A stretch of DNA of 64,000 bases from assembly GCA_016936975.1 (NCBI GenBank), contig JAFGWU010000065.1:48078-112077 (forward strand), written 5' to 3'. Below the pieces are notes generated by a model. It saw nothing but the letters and a program-made list of their open reading frames with translations. It did not search any database and was not told the origin of the DNA. How positions within the stretch are numbered: position 1 is the stretch's first letter; every line of letters begins with the position of its first letter. This stretch comes from Bacteroidales bacterium. Lineage in GTDB: Bacteria > Bacteroidota > Bacteroidia > Bacteroidales > GCA-2748055. Positions 27,452-35,969 of the stretch are shown here, in pieces. The position numbers and the translations under genes are program-made.

Positions 27452-27718
27452 ATGATGAAATGCCGACCGAATTGCGGCGCCTGCTGCATTGCGCCTTCAA
27501 TCTCTTCCCCCATTCCCGGGATGCCCGGTGGCAAGCCAGCGGGAGTCAGGTGCATTCACCTGACGGATGATTACCGATGCTCAATCTATGACGATCCCCG
27601 CCGGCCAGAAGTGTGCTCGGGGTTTAAAGCCGAGCCGATGGTGTGCGGACAATCGAGGGAAGAAGCGCTGATGATCCTTACTGCCCTTGAGCAGCACGAA
27701 GACGCCGGAGGAGTATGA
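27452..27718 (+). CDS. YkgJ-family cysteine cluster protein
   Basis: An 88-residue protein with the zinc/iron-chelating cysteine cluster of the YkgJ/UPF0153 family. Cysteines lie in the CRPNCGACC block at the N-terminus, in the VRCIHLTDDYRCSIYDDPRRPEVCSGF-type core (about 33-58), and near residue 65. The core is complete although the protein is at the short end of the family. Its last 41 bases overlap the end of lipB on the other strand, an unusually deep convergent overlap. The function of the family is unknown beyond metal binding. Confidence 0.88.
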   Translation: MMKCRPNCGACCIAPSISSPIPGMPGGKPAGVRCIHLTDDYRCSIYDDPRRPEVCSGFKAEPMVCGQSREEALMILTALEQHEDAGGV

Positions 27719-28391
27719 CCCTGAGGTCCTCCTTCACCCGTTCAAAATCCTGTTTCGTTCCCAGCTCCTTCTCCATGGAGGTGACCCCCCTCCGATCCAG
27801 TCCGCAGGGATTGATGTAGGTAAAATAGTCGAGATCGGTGTTCACATTCAGTGCAAATCCGTGCATCGTCACGAACCTGCTCGATCGAACGCCGATGGCA
27901 CAGATTTTCCTGGCTTTGACCGGATGATCGGCATCCAGCCAGACGCCGGTGGCACTGTCCATCAGAGAGGACGCGATCCCGAAATGGCCCAACAATTCAA
28001 TGATGGCCTGCTCAAGAAGCTCAATATAACGCCTTAAACCCAGTCCGAAATCTTCAAGGTCGATGACCGGGTAGCCGACAATCTGACCCGGACCGTGATA
28101 GGTGATATCCCCTCCCCTGTTGGTTTTGTAATAGGTGGCCCTGATTTCCTTGAGAAATTCTTTATGGATCAACAGATTGTTCTCATTCCCACTCTTCCCA
28201 AGCGTATAAACATGGGGATGTTCACAGAAGATAAGCTGGTTCGGCAGCCTCTCTCCCCCGGCGGGGTTTCCCCCGGCCTGCTTATCCTCTATAATGCGGT
28301 TAAACAATCTCTCCTGGTAATCCCAGGCTTCCTTATAATCGATTAATCCCAGGTCGACAAATTCAATCTCCACGTTCAGATGGTTATTCAT
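27678..28391 (-). CDS. lipB: Octanoyltransferase LipB
   Basis: A 237-residue enzyme that moves octanoyl from acyl carrier protein onto lipoyl domains, the first step of endogenous lipoate synthesis. The start at 28391 (MNNHLNVEIEFVDLG) is chosen because the longer upstream frame is the shadow of lipA. Catalytic residues are Cys196 in TYINPCGLDRRG and Lys162 in ARKICAIGVR. The RGGDITYHGPGQIVGYPV segment (about 92-109) is the family signature. The start lies 8 bases inside lipA, so the two are translationally coupled. Confidence 0.97.
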   Translation of the reverse strand: MNNHLNVEIEFVDLGLIDYKEAWDYQERLFNRIIEDKQAGGNPAGGERLPNQLIFCEHPHVYTLGKSGNENNLLIHKEFLKEIRATYYKTNRGGDITYHGPGQIVGYPVIDLEDFGLGLRRYIELLEQAIIELLGHFGIASSLMDSATGVWLDADHPVKARKICAIGVRSSRFVTMHGFALNVNTDLDYFTYINPCGLDRRGVTSMEKELGTKQDFERVKEDLRVILLRRLRAAQGQ

Positions 28392-29256
28392 GATGAATGA
28401 TATGCCTTTCCGCATGATAAGAAGAGCGGACCAGGGGACCCGACTCCACAAATGCAAATCCTTTCTGCAGTCCGATTTCCTCGTACCGTTTGAACCGGTC
28501 GGGATGGACATACTCCCTGATGGGCATATGCCCGGCCGTGGGCTGCAGATACTGGCCCAGGGTAAGCACCCTGCACCCGCTTTCAATCAGGTCATCCATG
28601 GTTTCCAGGATCTCATCCTCCGTTTCACCCAATCCAAGCATAATCCCCGATTTGGATATCAGGCCCGATTCGGAAATGAACCGGACCACACTTAAACTGG
28701 TATCGTATTTTGCCTTGCTCCGGATCTGCGGGGTAAGCCGCCTCACGGTCTCCAGGTTATGGGAGATCACTTCGGGACCGGCATCGGAAACCATCTGCAA
28801 AAGCTGCGGCCTGCCATCAAAATCAGGGATGAGGGTTTCCATGGTCAACCCCGGAACCTCTTTCTTCAAAACCTTTATCGTTTCAGCCCAGAACCCTGCG
28901 CCGTGGTCCGGCAGGTCATCCCTGTCCACCGAGGTGATCACCGCATGCTGTATGCCCATCGCTCGGATGGATTCCGCAAGCCGCAACGGTTCATCCATGT
29001 CAGGGGGTTCAGGCCGGCCTGTTTTGACCGCACAGAATTTGCAGGACCTCGTGCAGATATCTCCCAGGATCATGAATGTGGCCGTGCCGGCGGCCCAGCA
29101 CTCCCCAATATTCGGACAGTTCCCGCTGGTGCAAATGGTATGAAGGTGGTGATCGGCAACAATCTTTTTCACCTGCATGTAATGATCTCCGCCTGGCATC
29201 TTCATCCTCATCCAGGGAGGCAGCCGTCTGCCTTTTTTAATATCTTCGGTCATCAT
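28384..29256 (-). CDS. lipA: Lipoyl synthase LipA
   Basis: A 290-residue radical SAM enzyme that inserts two sulfurs into octanoyl-lipoyl domains. From the start at 29256, the auxiliary 4Fe-4S cluster is bound by Cys42, Cys47 and Cys53, and the radical SAM cluster by Cys68, Cys72 and Cys75 (CTRSCKFC). The final RSSYHAE segment supplies the Ser ligand of the auxiliary cluster. The frame extends to 29274, but a -7 box at 29272-29279 predicts transcription from about 29265. That favours one of the two ATGs at 29256 or 29253. It forms an operon with lipB. Confidence 0.97.
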   Translation of the reverse strand: MMTEDIKKGRRLPPWMRMKMPGGDHYMQVKKIVADHHLHTICTSGNCPNIGECWAAGTATFMILGDICTRSCKFCAVKTGRPEPPDMDEPLRLAESIRAMGIQHAVITSVDRDDLPDHGAGFWAETIKVLKKEVPGLTMETLIPDFDGRPQLLQMVSDAGPEVISHNLETVRRLTPQIRSKAKYDTSLSVVRFISESGLISKSGIMLGLGETEDEILETMDDLIESGCRVLTLGQYLQPTAGHMPIREYVHPDRFKRYEEIGLQKGFAFVESGPLVRSSYHAERHIIHHE

Positions 29257-29271
29257 CTTTGGAATATGGTG

Positions 29272-29279
29272 CAAAGATA
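29272..29279 (-). promoter_or_regulatory. -7 promoter box of lipA-lipB
   Basis: On the minus strand this reads TATCTTTG, a perfect match to TAnnTTTG. It overlaps the most upstream in-frame ATG of lipA (29274), so that ATG would not be transcribed. This decides for a start at 29256 or 29253 and implies a very short leader. Confidence 0.5.
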
Positions 29280-29516
29280 ATCAGAATGAAGTTGTCTTAA
29301 AAGTACTTTCCGATTTTAGATTTTACCCTGTGGATCCCTGTGCAACCTCTATGGCTCTCCGTGCAACTTTTTCAGATAAATCCTGAAGTCCTATCCGCCA
29401 TAATCCTCCCTCATCCCTCAGCTTAAGGCCGGAAAAACACGGCCTGTCGATTTTATTTATATTTTTACACCGCCGGACTGTCGGTCAGCATAAAATCCGA
29501 TCACCCTTAAAACCCA

Positions 29517-30548
29517 ATGGTGATGAAGAAATCCGAATTAAGAATCCTGATGATAGGCGCAGGTGCCATAGGTGGAATTACCGCCGCCATGATGAAGGAA
29601 AAGGATTATGATGTAACCCTCGTATCCAAATATCCCGAACTGGCAAAATCCATCCGTGAAAAGGGACTGCATATCTTCGGCCATTGCGGGAACCGATACG
29701 TTCAATTGCAGGCTGTATCTACCATCGATGAATTATCCGGGAAATTCGATGTGGTGTTCATCGCGACCAAGACCAACGACATGCCTGAAGCGGCTGAAAA
29801 AGTACGGCCCCTTCTGGCACCCGGTAGCAGGGTAGTTTCCATGCAGAACGGGATTGCCGAGGAAAAACTGGCGGGGATCGTCGGGATTGAAAGAACGGTA
29901 GGTTGTGTTGTGGGCTTCGGGGCTACCATGGTCGAGCCGGGAGAACTTGAAATGACCTCCTTAGGTGAGATGCTGGTCGGATACCTCGACCGGGAAGGGG
30001 ACCCGATCCTCTCCGAGATAGCCGGGATGCTCAATGCTGTGGTCCCGACTGCCACTACCGGTAATATACTTTCCCATCTCTATTCAAAATTGATTATCAA
30101 TGCAGCCAGTTCCACCCTGGGGGCCATTACCGGGCTCCGGCTCGGGAAGATGCTCGGGAACCACAGGGCTTATAAAATATTTATGCGGATCATAGAAGAG
30201 GCTGTGGAGGTAGCGAATGCTATGAATCTGCAGGTCGTTCCCTACGCAGGAAAACTGAACTGGCATAAATTGGTGAATGGTCCGCGGTGGAAAACCTGGC
30301 TGATGATCCGGATTGTAGGGATCAGGTACCGGCGCCTGAAATCCTCCAGCCTTCAGTCGCTGGAGCGTGGAAAAAAGACGGAGGTCGATTTCTTTAACGG
30401 ATACATTGCCGGTCAGGGCAATTCGCTTGGCGTGCCTACCCCGGTAAATGATCTGCTGATAAGCATGGTTCACGAAATTGAAGCTGGAAAGAGAAGCATC
30501 ACTCCCCTAAATCTGAGAGATGAATCGTTCAACAGGCTGATTAAATAA
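29517..30548 (+). CDS. Ketopantoate reductase family protein (ApbA/PanE)
   Basis: A 343-residue NADPH-dependent 2-ketoacid reductase. The Rossmann glycine motif IGAGAIGG lies at residues 13-20, FIATKTND near 80 ends the cofactor domain, and the SKLIINAASSTLGAITG segment (about 191) carries the conserved catalytic Lys and Asn of PanE. The C-terminal helical domain is of full length. Ketopantoate-to-pantoate reduction is the family archetype, but many homologues act elsewhere. No panB/panC neighbour supports a pantothenate role here. The gene stands alone. ATG at 29523 is an alternative start. Confidence 0.85.
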   Translation: MVMKKSELRILMIGAGAIGGITAAMMKEKDYDVTLVSKYPELAKSIREKGLHIFGHCGNRYVQLQAVSTIDELSGKFDVVFIATKTNDMPEAAEKVRPLLAPGSRVVSMQNGIAEEKLAGIVGIERTVGCVVGFGATMVEPGELEMTSLGEMLVGYLDREGDPILSEIAGMLNAVVPTATTGNILSHLYSKLIINAASSTLGAITGLRLGKMLGNHRAYKIFMRIIEEAVEVANAMNLQVVPYAGKLNWHKLVNGPRWKTWLMIRIVGIRYRRLKSSSLQSLERGKKTEVDFFNGYIAGQGNSLGVPTPVNDLLISMVHEIEAGKRSITPLNLRDESFNRLIK

Positions 30549-30868
30549 TCACCGCCGGTTCCATTCCGGAGAAGGATTCAGTGTTAAAGACATTGACGGA
30601 TTTACTTGATGGATAACTAATTTTGTACACGTAAAAGGCAAAGACGAAAGCTCTATCGCAACGATTACGCCCTTGATGATAACAAACCATTTGTGGAAGA
30701 AGAACCGGAACAGTATAAGGGCTGCCTGGATGCAAGGATTCATTTTGCCGAGGGGGGAGATTGGTTACGGAGAATGGGGCGATTCAAGGCACTATTTCAG
30801 GAGGATCGGTGAGATCAGATGAGATCCGGTAAGAACCAGAAAAAAAACTGTGATCGTTAAATATTCTG
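30549..30868. other. Intergenic region with a possible coding remnant
   Basis: About 320 bases between convergent genes with no confident gene. On the + strand an open stretch from about 30638 to the TGA near 30816 translates into a protein-like charged sequence (for example RNDYALDDNKPF). It follows an in-frame stop and has no ATG or ribosome binding site. It could be the decayed end of a lost gene or chance. No terminator with a clear T tract was seen. Confidence 0.3.
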
Positions 30869-33091
30869 TCAGCTGATCTCCTTCTGGCTATGGGCATTGA
30901 CAAAAAGTATGTTGCCCAGGTTACCATAACCTTCAAACATTTTCGTCCCATCGTGACGCAACTGCTCACTGTGAAAACCGATAATAACCAGTCCGGCCGA
31001 TTCTGAGTGTGTTTCGATAATCGATTTGGGACTCCTGTTTTCATCTTTCTGGATGATCTGGATATTTTTCGACGTGATGGGCAGTCTTCCTTCCGTCACC
31101 AGCTGATTGAGCTTTGCCCTGGTTTCGGGCTCCATTTCCCTCTCACAAATCTCAAAAATCGATATTTTGCTTTTCTTCCACACCGGATGTCCCTGAATGA
31201 TGAAACTGAGCAGTATCATCAGGTGGGAATTTTCGTAATCGGTGCTCCGGATCCAGACATGAATGCCGTTTCTGAAATTGATCTGCCTCTTTACACTGCC
31301 ATAAATGCACACATCAAAGCTGCCGGCATTGACCAGTGCGAAATTCTCAACGATAGCATTCAGTCCGGAGGGTTCATCCCGGTCATATTCCAGGATAACC
31401 ATGTTGTTCTCCATGCCTGAGATACCCGGTAACTGAATTGATTGTGCAATGGCAGATGTGTATGAGGGCGAAATAAGGGTATCAAGATATACCTGGGTTG
31501 ACAGGCTTTCAAAATTCTTTATAATTTTCCCCAGTTCCTGGCCGGCCTGTTCACTGGTTGCCTTTGAATAGTATCCCTCAATCAGATGAATATAGGTCCC
31601 GAATCCATACTTGTAGCTGATCCAGTTGAGCAATTGAAAGGCATTGTCACGATCAAATGTATCCCTGGAGATACAGATGGCGCTGGGCCGCCACTCCTTC
31701 TCGCCAGGCGACTTGCTGGTCTTCTGGAGATAAACCTGCAGGCTCCGGTTCAGCTGGAAGAGCGCATTGGTGAAAATGGAGGCAAGTCCCTTTCTTCCTT
31801 TGTGATAATTGTTTATATAGAGGTACAGTAAAATCATGATGATGATGGCCGCCAGGGCATACCAGGTGTTAATTTTGAACATAACCCATACGGATATGAC
31901 AAATCCAACCAGGGAGAGGTACCAGCGCGATTTGAATGAGGGCCGGTACGAGGGGGAAGAACCAAAATGGTGAAGGAAGGAGATCAGGCAGAGCGTTCCG
32001 TAGGTAACCAGGAAAAACATACTGATGATGCCCGCTACCATATTCACATCGCCAATGGCAACGATGAAGAGGGCGATGATGACCGTAACCAGCGTGGCAT
32101 TGAAGGGTTCATTGGTCTCTCCCCGTCCTTTCGACAGGAACCTGTTGATCCGTTTCCCGGGAAAGGACCAGTCCCCCGCAAGCGCCTGAAGCGTTCTCGG
32201 TGCCACCATAACGGAGCCAATGGCAGATGAAAGAGTGGATGCGGCCAGCCCCAGGGGGATGATAATCCTTCCACCCAGTGCGATATCTGCCATAATCAGC
32301 TGATTGTCCACAAGATCAGCGGGAGTGGCAGACAGAGCGAGTTTATAGACCACGAAAAGATAGATAATCATGCCCGACAGCGTCGCAGAAATCGTGCCGA
32401 GCGGAATCGACTTTTTCGGATTCTTCAGGTCTCCCGAAAGTCCCACTCCCGCGGTCATTCCCGTGAATGCAGGAAAAACGATGGCAAACACCACAAAAAA
32501 CATATCCGGGTTACGGCTTTCGGCATTGAGCAGTGAAAATCCGGAAGAGGCCGCATGATCCGTGCGGCCCAGGAAAAACATAACCAGGGAGATGAACAGA
32601 ATGGCCACCACCACATAGAGTGTCTTCACCCCGATATTTGCACCCTTTCTTAAAATCAGGATGGATAATCCCAGCATGGAAGGTATGCTGATTACCTGCC
32701 GCGGTAAAACCAGTTCATAACGTTCCGCGACCCAGTCGAAAAAAAACTCAAATGCTTCCGTGAAGGCAATGATATAGAAGGCAACGCTGATGGCCTGTGA
32801 AAGGAAAAGTGCAAATCCGATTGTGGCCCCAATATTCAACCCGAACGACCGGGAGATGATGAAATACTCCCCCCCGCCTTCCACCCGTTTATTGGTGGCT
32901 ATTTCCGATAACGCAAGGGCAGTGGGAATGGTCAGCAGGTGTCCGACAATGATGATGCCGATGACTCCCCAGAAACCCAGAGTGCCCACTGCAAATCCGA
33001 ACCTGAGGAACAGGATTGCACCGAGGATGGTGGATATTGCTGTGAAGAAGACCGGTGCGGTGGAAAATGATTTTTTTGCTGGTGCAGGCAT
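30869..33091 (-). CDS. APC-superfamily transporter resembling SLC12 cation-chloride cotransporters
   Basis: A 740-residue inner-membrane protein. About 12 transmembrane helices fill residues 1-470. The first reads FTAISTILGAILFLRFGFAVG, the SLC12-type TM1 rather than the usual amino-acid permease form. A soluble C-terminal region of about 250 residues follows, with alternating strands and helices ending in a GFHSEQLRHDGTKMFEGYGN segment, comparable to the cytosolic domain of SLC12 proteins. The start at 33091 is chosen because the promoter (-7 at 33109-33116) lies just upstream, ruling out the longer frame. The transported ion or solute is unknown; K+, Cl- or amino acids are candidates. Confidence 0.82.
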   Translation of the reverse strand: MPAPAKKSFSTAPVFFTAISTILGAILFLRFGFAVGTLGFWGVIGIIIVGHLLTIPTALALSEIATNKRVEGGGEYFIISRSFGLNIGATIGFALFLSQAISVAFYIIAFTEAFEFFFDWVAERYELVLPRQVISIPSMLGLSILILRKGANIGVKTLYVVVAILFISLVMFFLGRTDHAASSGFSLLNAESRNPDMFFVVFAIVFPAFTGMTAGVGLSGDLKNPKKSIPLGTISATLSGMIIYLFVVYKLALSATPADLVDNQLIMADIALGGRIIIPLGLAASTLSSAIGSVMVAPRTLQALAGDWSFPGKRINRFLSKGRGETNEPFNATLVTVIIALFIVAIGDVNMVAGIISMFFLVTYGTLCLISFLHHFGSSPSYRPSFKSRWYLSLVGFVISVWVMFKINTWYALAAIIIMILLYLYINNYHKGRKGLASIFTNALFQLNRSLQVYLQKTSKSPGEKEWRPSAICISRDTFDRDNAFQLLNWISYKYGFGTYIHLIEGYYSKATSEQAGQELGKIIKNFESLSTQVYLDTLISPSYTSAIAQSIQLPGISGMENNMVILEYDRDEPSGLNAIVENFALVNAGSFDVCIYGSVKRQINFRNGIHVWIRSTDYENSHLMILLSFIIQGHPVWKKSKISIFEICEREMEPETRAKLNQLVTEGRLPITSKNIQIIQKDENRSPKSIIETHSESAGLVIIGFHSEQLRHDGTKMFEGYGNLGNILFVNAHSQKEIS

Positions 33092-33108
33092 ATGTGTAAT
33101 TTTTTCGC

Positions 33109-33138
33109 CAAAGATATAAGGAAAAAATAAATCTTCAA
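33109..33138 (-). promoter_or_regulatory. Bacteroidota-type promoter of the SLC12-like transporter gene
   Basis: On the minus strand TTG (33138-33136) and TATCTTTG (33116-33109) are separated by 19 bases, the full -33/-7 arrangement. Transcription would start near 33102, only about 10 bases before the chosen ATG. This decides the start codon. Confidence 0.65.
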
Positions 33139-33345
33139 TTGATGTAAGGCATACTGGAAAAGTGACAACCATTGGGCAGGGGCCTGCCAGTTGAAACCTG
33201 TTTCCGGCCGGAAGATCGGTTTATTCACTGGAAAACCTGGCCGGTAATGATGATTCTAATCTCCATTAGAAATTCCTCCGGGTCAGATTAATATTGAATC
33301 CTTGAAGCCGGCACACCAGCATTTCAGAGCATACAAAATTACATC

Positions 33346-33363
33346 TTGTTATTCGAATAACAA
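33346..33363. promoter_or_regulatory. Perfect 18-bp palindrome upstream of the gene at 33420
   Basis: TTGTTATTCGAATAACAA is a perfect inverted repeat with no spacer. It ends 31 bases before a TATTTTTG -7 box (33395-33402), so it sits just upstream of where the -33 element would be. That is a typical place for a dimeric activator. Which regulator might bind is unknown. Confidence 0.5.
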
Positions 33364-33394
33364 AATCTTTTCTGTCTTTATCAGAATAGTTATG

Positions 33395-33402
33395 TATTTT
33401 TG
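33395..33402 (+). promoter_or_regulatory. -7 promoter box before the gene at 33420
   Basis: TATTTTTG fits TAnnTTTG exactly and lies 17 bases before the start codon. The -33 position is poor, consistent with activator dependence through the palindrome at 33346-33363. Confidence 0.5.
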
Positions 33403-33419
33403 AATAATAGCGTTAAGTG

Positions 33420-34331
33420 ATGTTGAGAACTGCAGTCTGGATCCTTTTATGCCTTCCCGCGATATCCTCCCGGGGTCAGTTGACCGACCAGGGTTACAGG
33501 CTGCTACCGGGTAAACGCTATTCCCTTGAGATTTCCGTCCGGCAGAATACCCACTCAGAAAATTATTACAGCAGAAGCGATCTGCGCCTGGACCTTAACA
33601 TGACCCTCCATTTTGATATAGTATCTGCCAGCGACTCCGGCGGATACCATGTGGAAGCCAGCTATGATAATCTGTTCCTGAGCATGCTTGCCCCGGACAT
33701 GAGCATCGATATTAACTCGGGAAAGGACAATCTGCTGAACATATTAATTGACAGTCTGGAGCAGAAACCGTTCAGGATGTATCTGAACCGGGATGGGTCA
33801 TTCATCCTGATGGACAGTATAAGCGCCTTCCTAAATACCTTTTACCATCTTGAATTATCAGGAGAAGAACTGGATGTGATAATAAAAACGCTGAAAGAGG
33901 CTTTCGGAACGGATGCCTTCAACAGCCTCTGCAATTTGTTCATCAATATACATCCCACGGCAGAAAGCGGCACAGGATGGGAAAAGCAGTTCACCTACTT
34001 TTTCAATACCAGGCCAGTGAAGATGATAAACCGTTTTTTCCCGGTGAAACAAACCAACCAACTCCGCATACTCCAGGGGATCGGCATGATCATTACCGAG
34101 AAAGAGATCATCGGGTCGTCGGAACAATCCACGGTTTCGACCACGGCTTCCGGAAGTCAGACTTATGATCTTCAGATTGATCCGGTGACAGGCTGGCTGA
34201 AAAGCGGCAATTCACGCCAGAGGATCCTCGTTAAGACCAAGATTCTGGAGGATTCCCGGCTGCCATCCGGGCTGGAGATTCCCTCCTATGTTGAAACCCT
34301 CTTCACCCTGACAGGTCAAACGGAACATTAA
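33420..34331 (+). CDS. Exported hypothetical protein (DUF6263-like)
   Basis: A 303-residue protein with a signal peptide (about 1-19, ending SSRG). The frame also allows a GTG three bases upstream. The mature part begins with a GYRLLPGKRYSLEISVRQNT strand. The composition is beta-rich with polar alternation, and a helical middle contains the LSGEELDVIIKTLKEAFG segment (about 140-160). The pattern resembles DUF6263, a family of secreted Bacteroidota proteins of unknown role; the assignment is tentative. It is followed 12 bases later by a small barrel-like protein, so the two are probably made together. Confidence 0.7.
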   Translation: MLRTAVWILLCLPAISSRGQLTDQGYRLLPGKRYSLEISVRQNTHSENYYSRSDLRLDLNMTLHFDIVSASDSGGYHVEASYDNLFLSMLAPDMSIDINSGKDNLLNILIDSLEQKPFRMYLNRDGSFILMDSISAFLNTFYHLELSGEELDVIIKTLKEAFGTDAFNSLCNLFINIHPTAESGTGWEKQFTYFFNTRPVKMINRFFPVKQTNQLRILQGIGMIITEKEIIGSSEQSTVSTTASGSQTYDLQIDPVTGWLKSGNSRQRILVKTKILEDSRLPSGLEIPSYVETLFTLTGQTEH

Positions 34332-34343
34332 AATACTTCGTTT

Positions 34344-34805
34344 ATGCAACTTTCAAGGAACATCTCTCTAACTGGAACCTGCCTCTGCCTGTTGCTTTTG
34401 CTCACAACTGCGCTCAGGGGGCAGGAGTACGACCATTCAGCTGGTATCAGGGCCGGTTTTTCATCCGGCCTCGTTTATAAGGGTTTCTTCAAAAAAAACC
34501 AGGCAGTCGCACTGGAGGCGCTTTATAATAGGAACGGCCTCAATTTCTCCATTCTGTACCAGCACCAGGTTATCCCGTTCAGAAATAAACGTTTCCAGAT
34601 CTATTTTGGCGGCGGACCGTTTTCGGGACAATGGGCGGAACAGTTCTCTCTCGGAATAGCCGCCACTTCGGGAATTGAATATATCATGCGCGATCTGCCG
34701 CTCGTTTTTTCCTTCGACTGGAAGCCCCTGTTCAATGTGATAAAGGTCACCGGCTTCGAAATAATCGATTTTGGATTATCTCTGCGATACCGCTTTGAAT
34801 TATAG
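34344..34805 (+). CDS. Small outer-membrane beta-barrel-like protein, unknown function
   Basis: A 153-residue protein with a signal peptide (about 1-28, ending LRGQE). The mature sequence is alternating beta strands with Gly/Phe-rich turns (IRAGFSSGLVYKGFF, IYFGGGPFSG), and it ends in LSLRYRFEL, an aromatic-rich final strand typical of outer-membrane barrels. At about 125 mature residues it could form an eight-stranded barrel. No family recognised. It lies 12 bases after the DUF6263-like gene. Confidence 0.75.
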   Translation: MQLSRNISLTGTCLCLLLLLTTALRGQEYDHSAGIRAGFSSGLVYKGFFKKNQAVALEALYNRNGLNFSILYQHQVIPFRNKRFQIYFGGGPFSGQWAEQFSLGIAATSGIEYIMRDLPLVFSFDWKPLFNVIKVTGFEIIDFGLSLRYRFEL

Positions 34806-34871
34806 GGATATTAATCTATTTTTACAGGGAGTGTTCCTTATCCTAATATTCACTTTATAATTTTTCAACCT

Positions 34872-35813
34872 ATGAACCCTACCCTGAAGGATCTCCAACT
34901 GGCTGAAGAAAGAATAAAACCCTACGTTCACCGGACTCCTGTCATGGAATCGAGCACCATCAACAGGATGCTCAATGCAAAGGTTTATTTTAAATGCGAG
35001 AATTTCCAGAGGATGGGTGCCTTTAAAATGAGGGGTGCAACAAATGCCATCCTGCATTTAAGCAAGGAACAGCGTGCACGGGGTGTCATTACCCACTCAT
35101 CCGGTAACTTTGCCCAGGCCCTGGCCCTGGCCGCCAGGAGCCTGAACACAAAAGCCTACATCGTGATGCCCCGGAACGCCTCCAAGGTGAAGATGGATGC
35201 GGTCAGAGGTTACGGGGCCGAGATTATTGAGAGTGCCCCAACCCTTGAATCCCGGATCAGGACCATGACAAAACAACAGGAATCAACAGGTGCAACCTTC
35301 ATACACCCCTCCAACGACATCCATGTAATCATAGGAAATGCAACAGCCGCCATGGAGTTCATCGAAGATGTCCGGGAATTTGATGCGATGATCGCCCCGG
35401 TCGGAGGTGGCGGACTGATTGCAGGCACTGCCCTGGCTGTCAATTACCTGATCCATTACACAGAAGTCATCGGCACCGAACCTTTTGGGGCTGATGATGC
35501 CTATCTCTCCCTTAAAACAGGGAAAATACAGCCCTGCGTCAATCCAAAGACCATTGCCGACGGATTGAGAACGGAACTGGGGGATGTGAATTTTCCCATT
35601 ATCCGCAAATATGTCAGCAAAATCATTCGTGTGGAGGAATCCGAAATTATTTCCGCCATGAAGCTGGTCTGGGAACGGTTGAAAATCGTGATCGAACCTT
35701 CCAGTGCCGTAGCCGTGGCCGGGCTTTTCAGAAACCAGCAGGAATTTAATAAACGGCGGGTCGGGGTGATTCTCTCGGGGGGCAATGTGGACCTGTCTGA
35801 CCTGCCCTTTTAA
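34872..35813 (+). CDS. Threonine/serine dehydratase (PLP-dependent)
   Basis: A 313-residue fold-type II PLP enzyme. Lys52 in GAFKMRGA forms the Schiff base, and PVGGGGLIAGTAL (about 176-188) is the phosphate-binding glycine loop. There is no C-terminal ACT regulatory domain, so it is the short catabolic type (TdcB-like) or a serine racemase-like enzyme rather than biosynthetic IlvA. The reaction expected is threonine to 2-oxobutyrate, or serine to pyruvate, with ammonia release. It stands alone, and a weak hairpin with a T tract follows at 35896-35914. Confidence 0.9.
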   Translation: MNPTLKDLQLAEERIKPYVHRTPVMESSTINRMLNAKVYFKCENFQRMGAFKMRGATNAILHLSKEQRARGVITHSSGNFAQALALAARSLNTKAYIVMPRNASKVKMDAVRGYGAEIIESAPTLESRIRTMTKQQESTGATFIHPSNDIHVIIGNATAAMEFIEDVREFDAMIAPVGGGGLIAGTALAVNYLIHYTEVIGTEPFGADDAYLSLKTGKIQPCVNPKTIADGLRTELGDVNFPIIRKYVSKIIRVEESEIISAMKLVWERLKIVIEPSSAVAVAGLFRNQQEFNKRRVGVILSGGNVDLSDLPF

Positions 35814-35895
35814 TTTTTTTTAAAAAAAACAGGGTCCGTTGTACGATAATTGACCGGTTCATCACATTAACAGGAAACGGACGTTCGGGGATGAT

Positions 35896-35914
35896 ACCGG
35901 TCTGTCGGTTTTTT
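35896..35914 (+). terminator. Weak terminator-like hairpin after the threonine dehydratase gene
   Basis: A short ACCG/CGGT stem is followed by a run of six T, about 80 bases after the dehydratase stop. The stem is only four base pairs, so the call is tentative. Confidence 0.35.
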
Positions 35915-35969
35915 AATCAATAATTCGCGCAGTGCCTTCGTTTTTTTGGATTTTAAATTGTAAAATTCA

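Noticed and set aside
28392..28586. N-terminal extension of LipB by 65 residues
   Set aside because: That stretch is the reverse-frame shadow of the lipA C-terminus. The family N-terminus begins at 28391.
29426..29470. Terminator hairpin (AGGCCG/CGGCCT) between lipA and the ketopantoate reductase-like gene
   Set aside because: No rightward gene ends upstream of it, and the following T-rich stretch is interrupted. More likely part of the promoter region or chance.
30784..31044. Minus-strand 86-codon ORF at the end of the SLC12-like transporter gene
   Set aside because: It is an alternative frame over the transporter's C-terminal coding region, without independent support.
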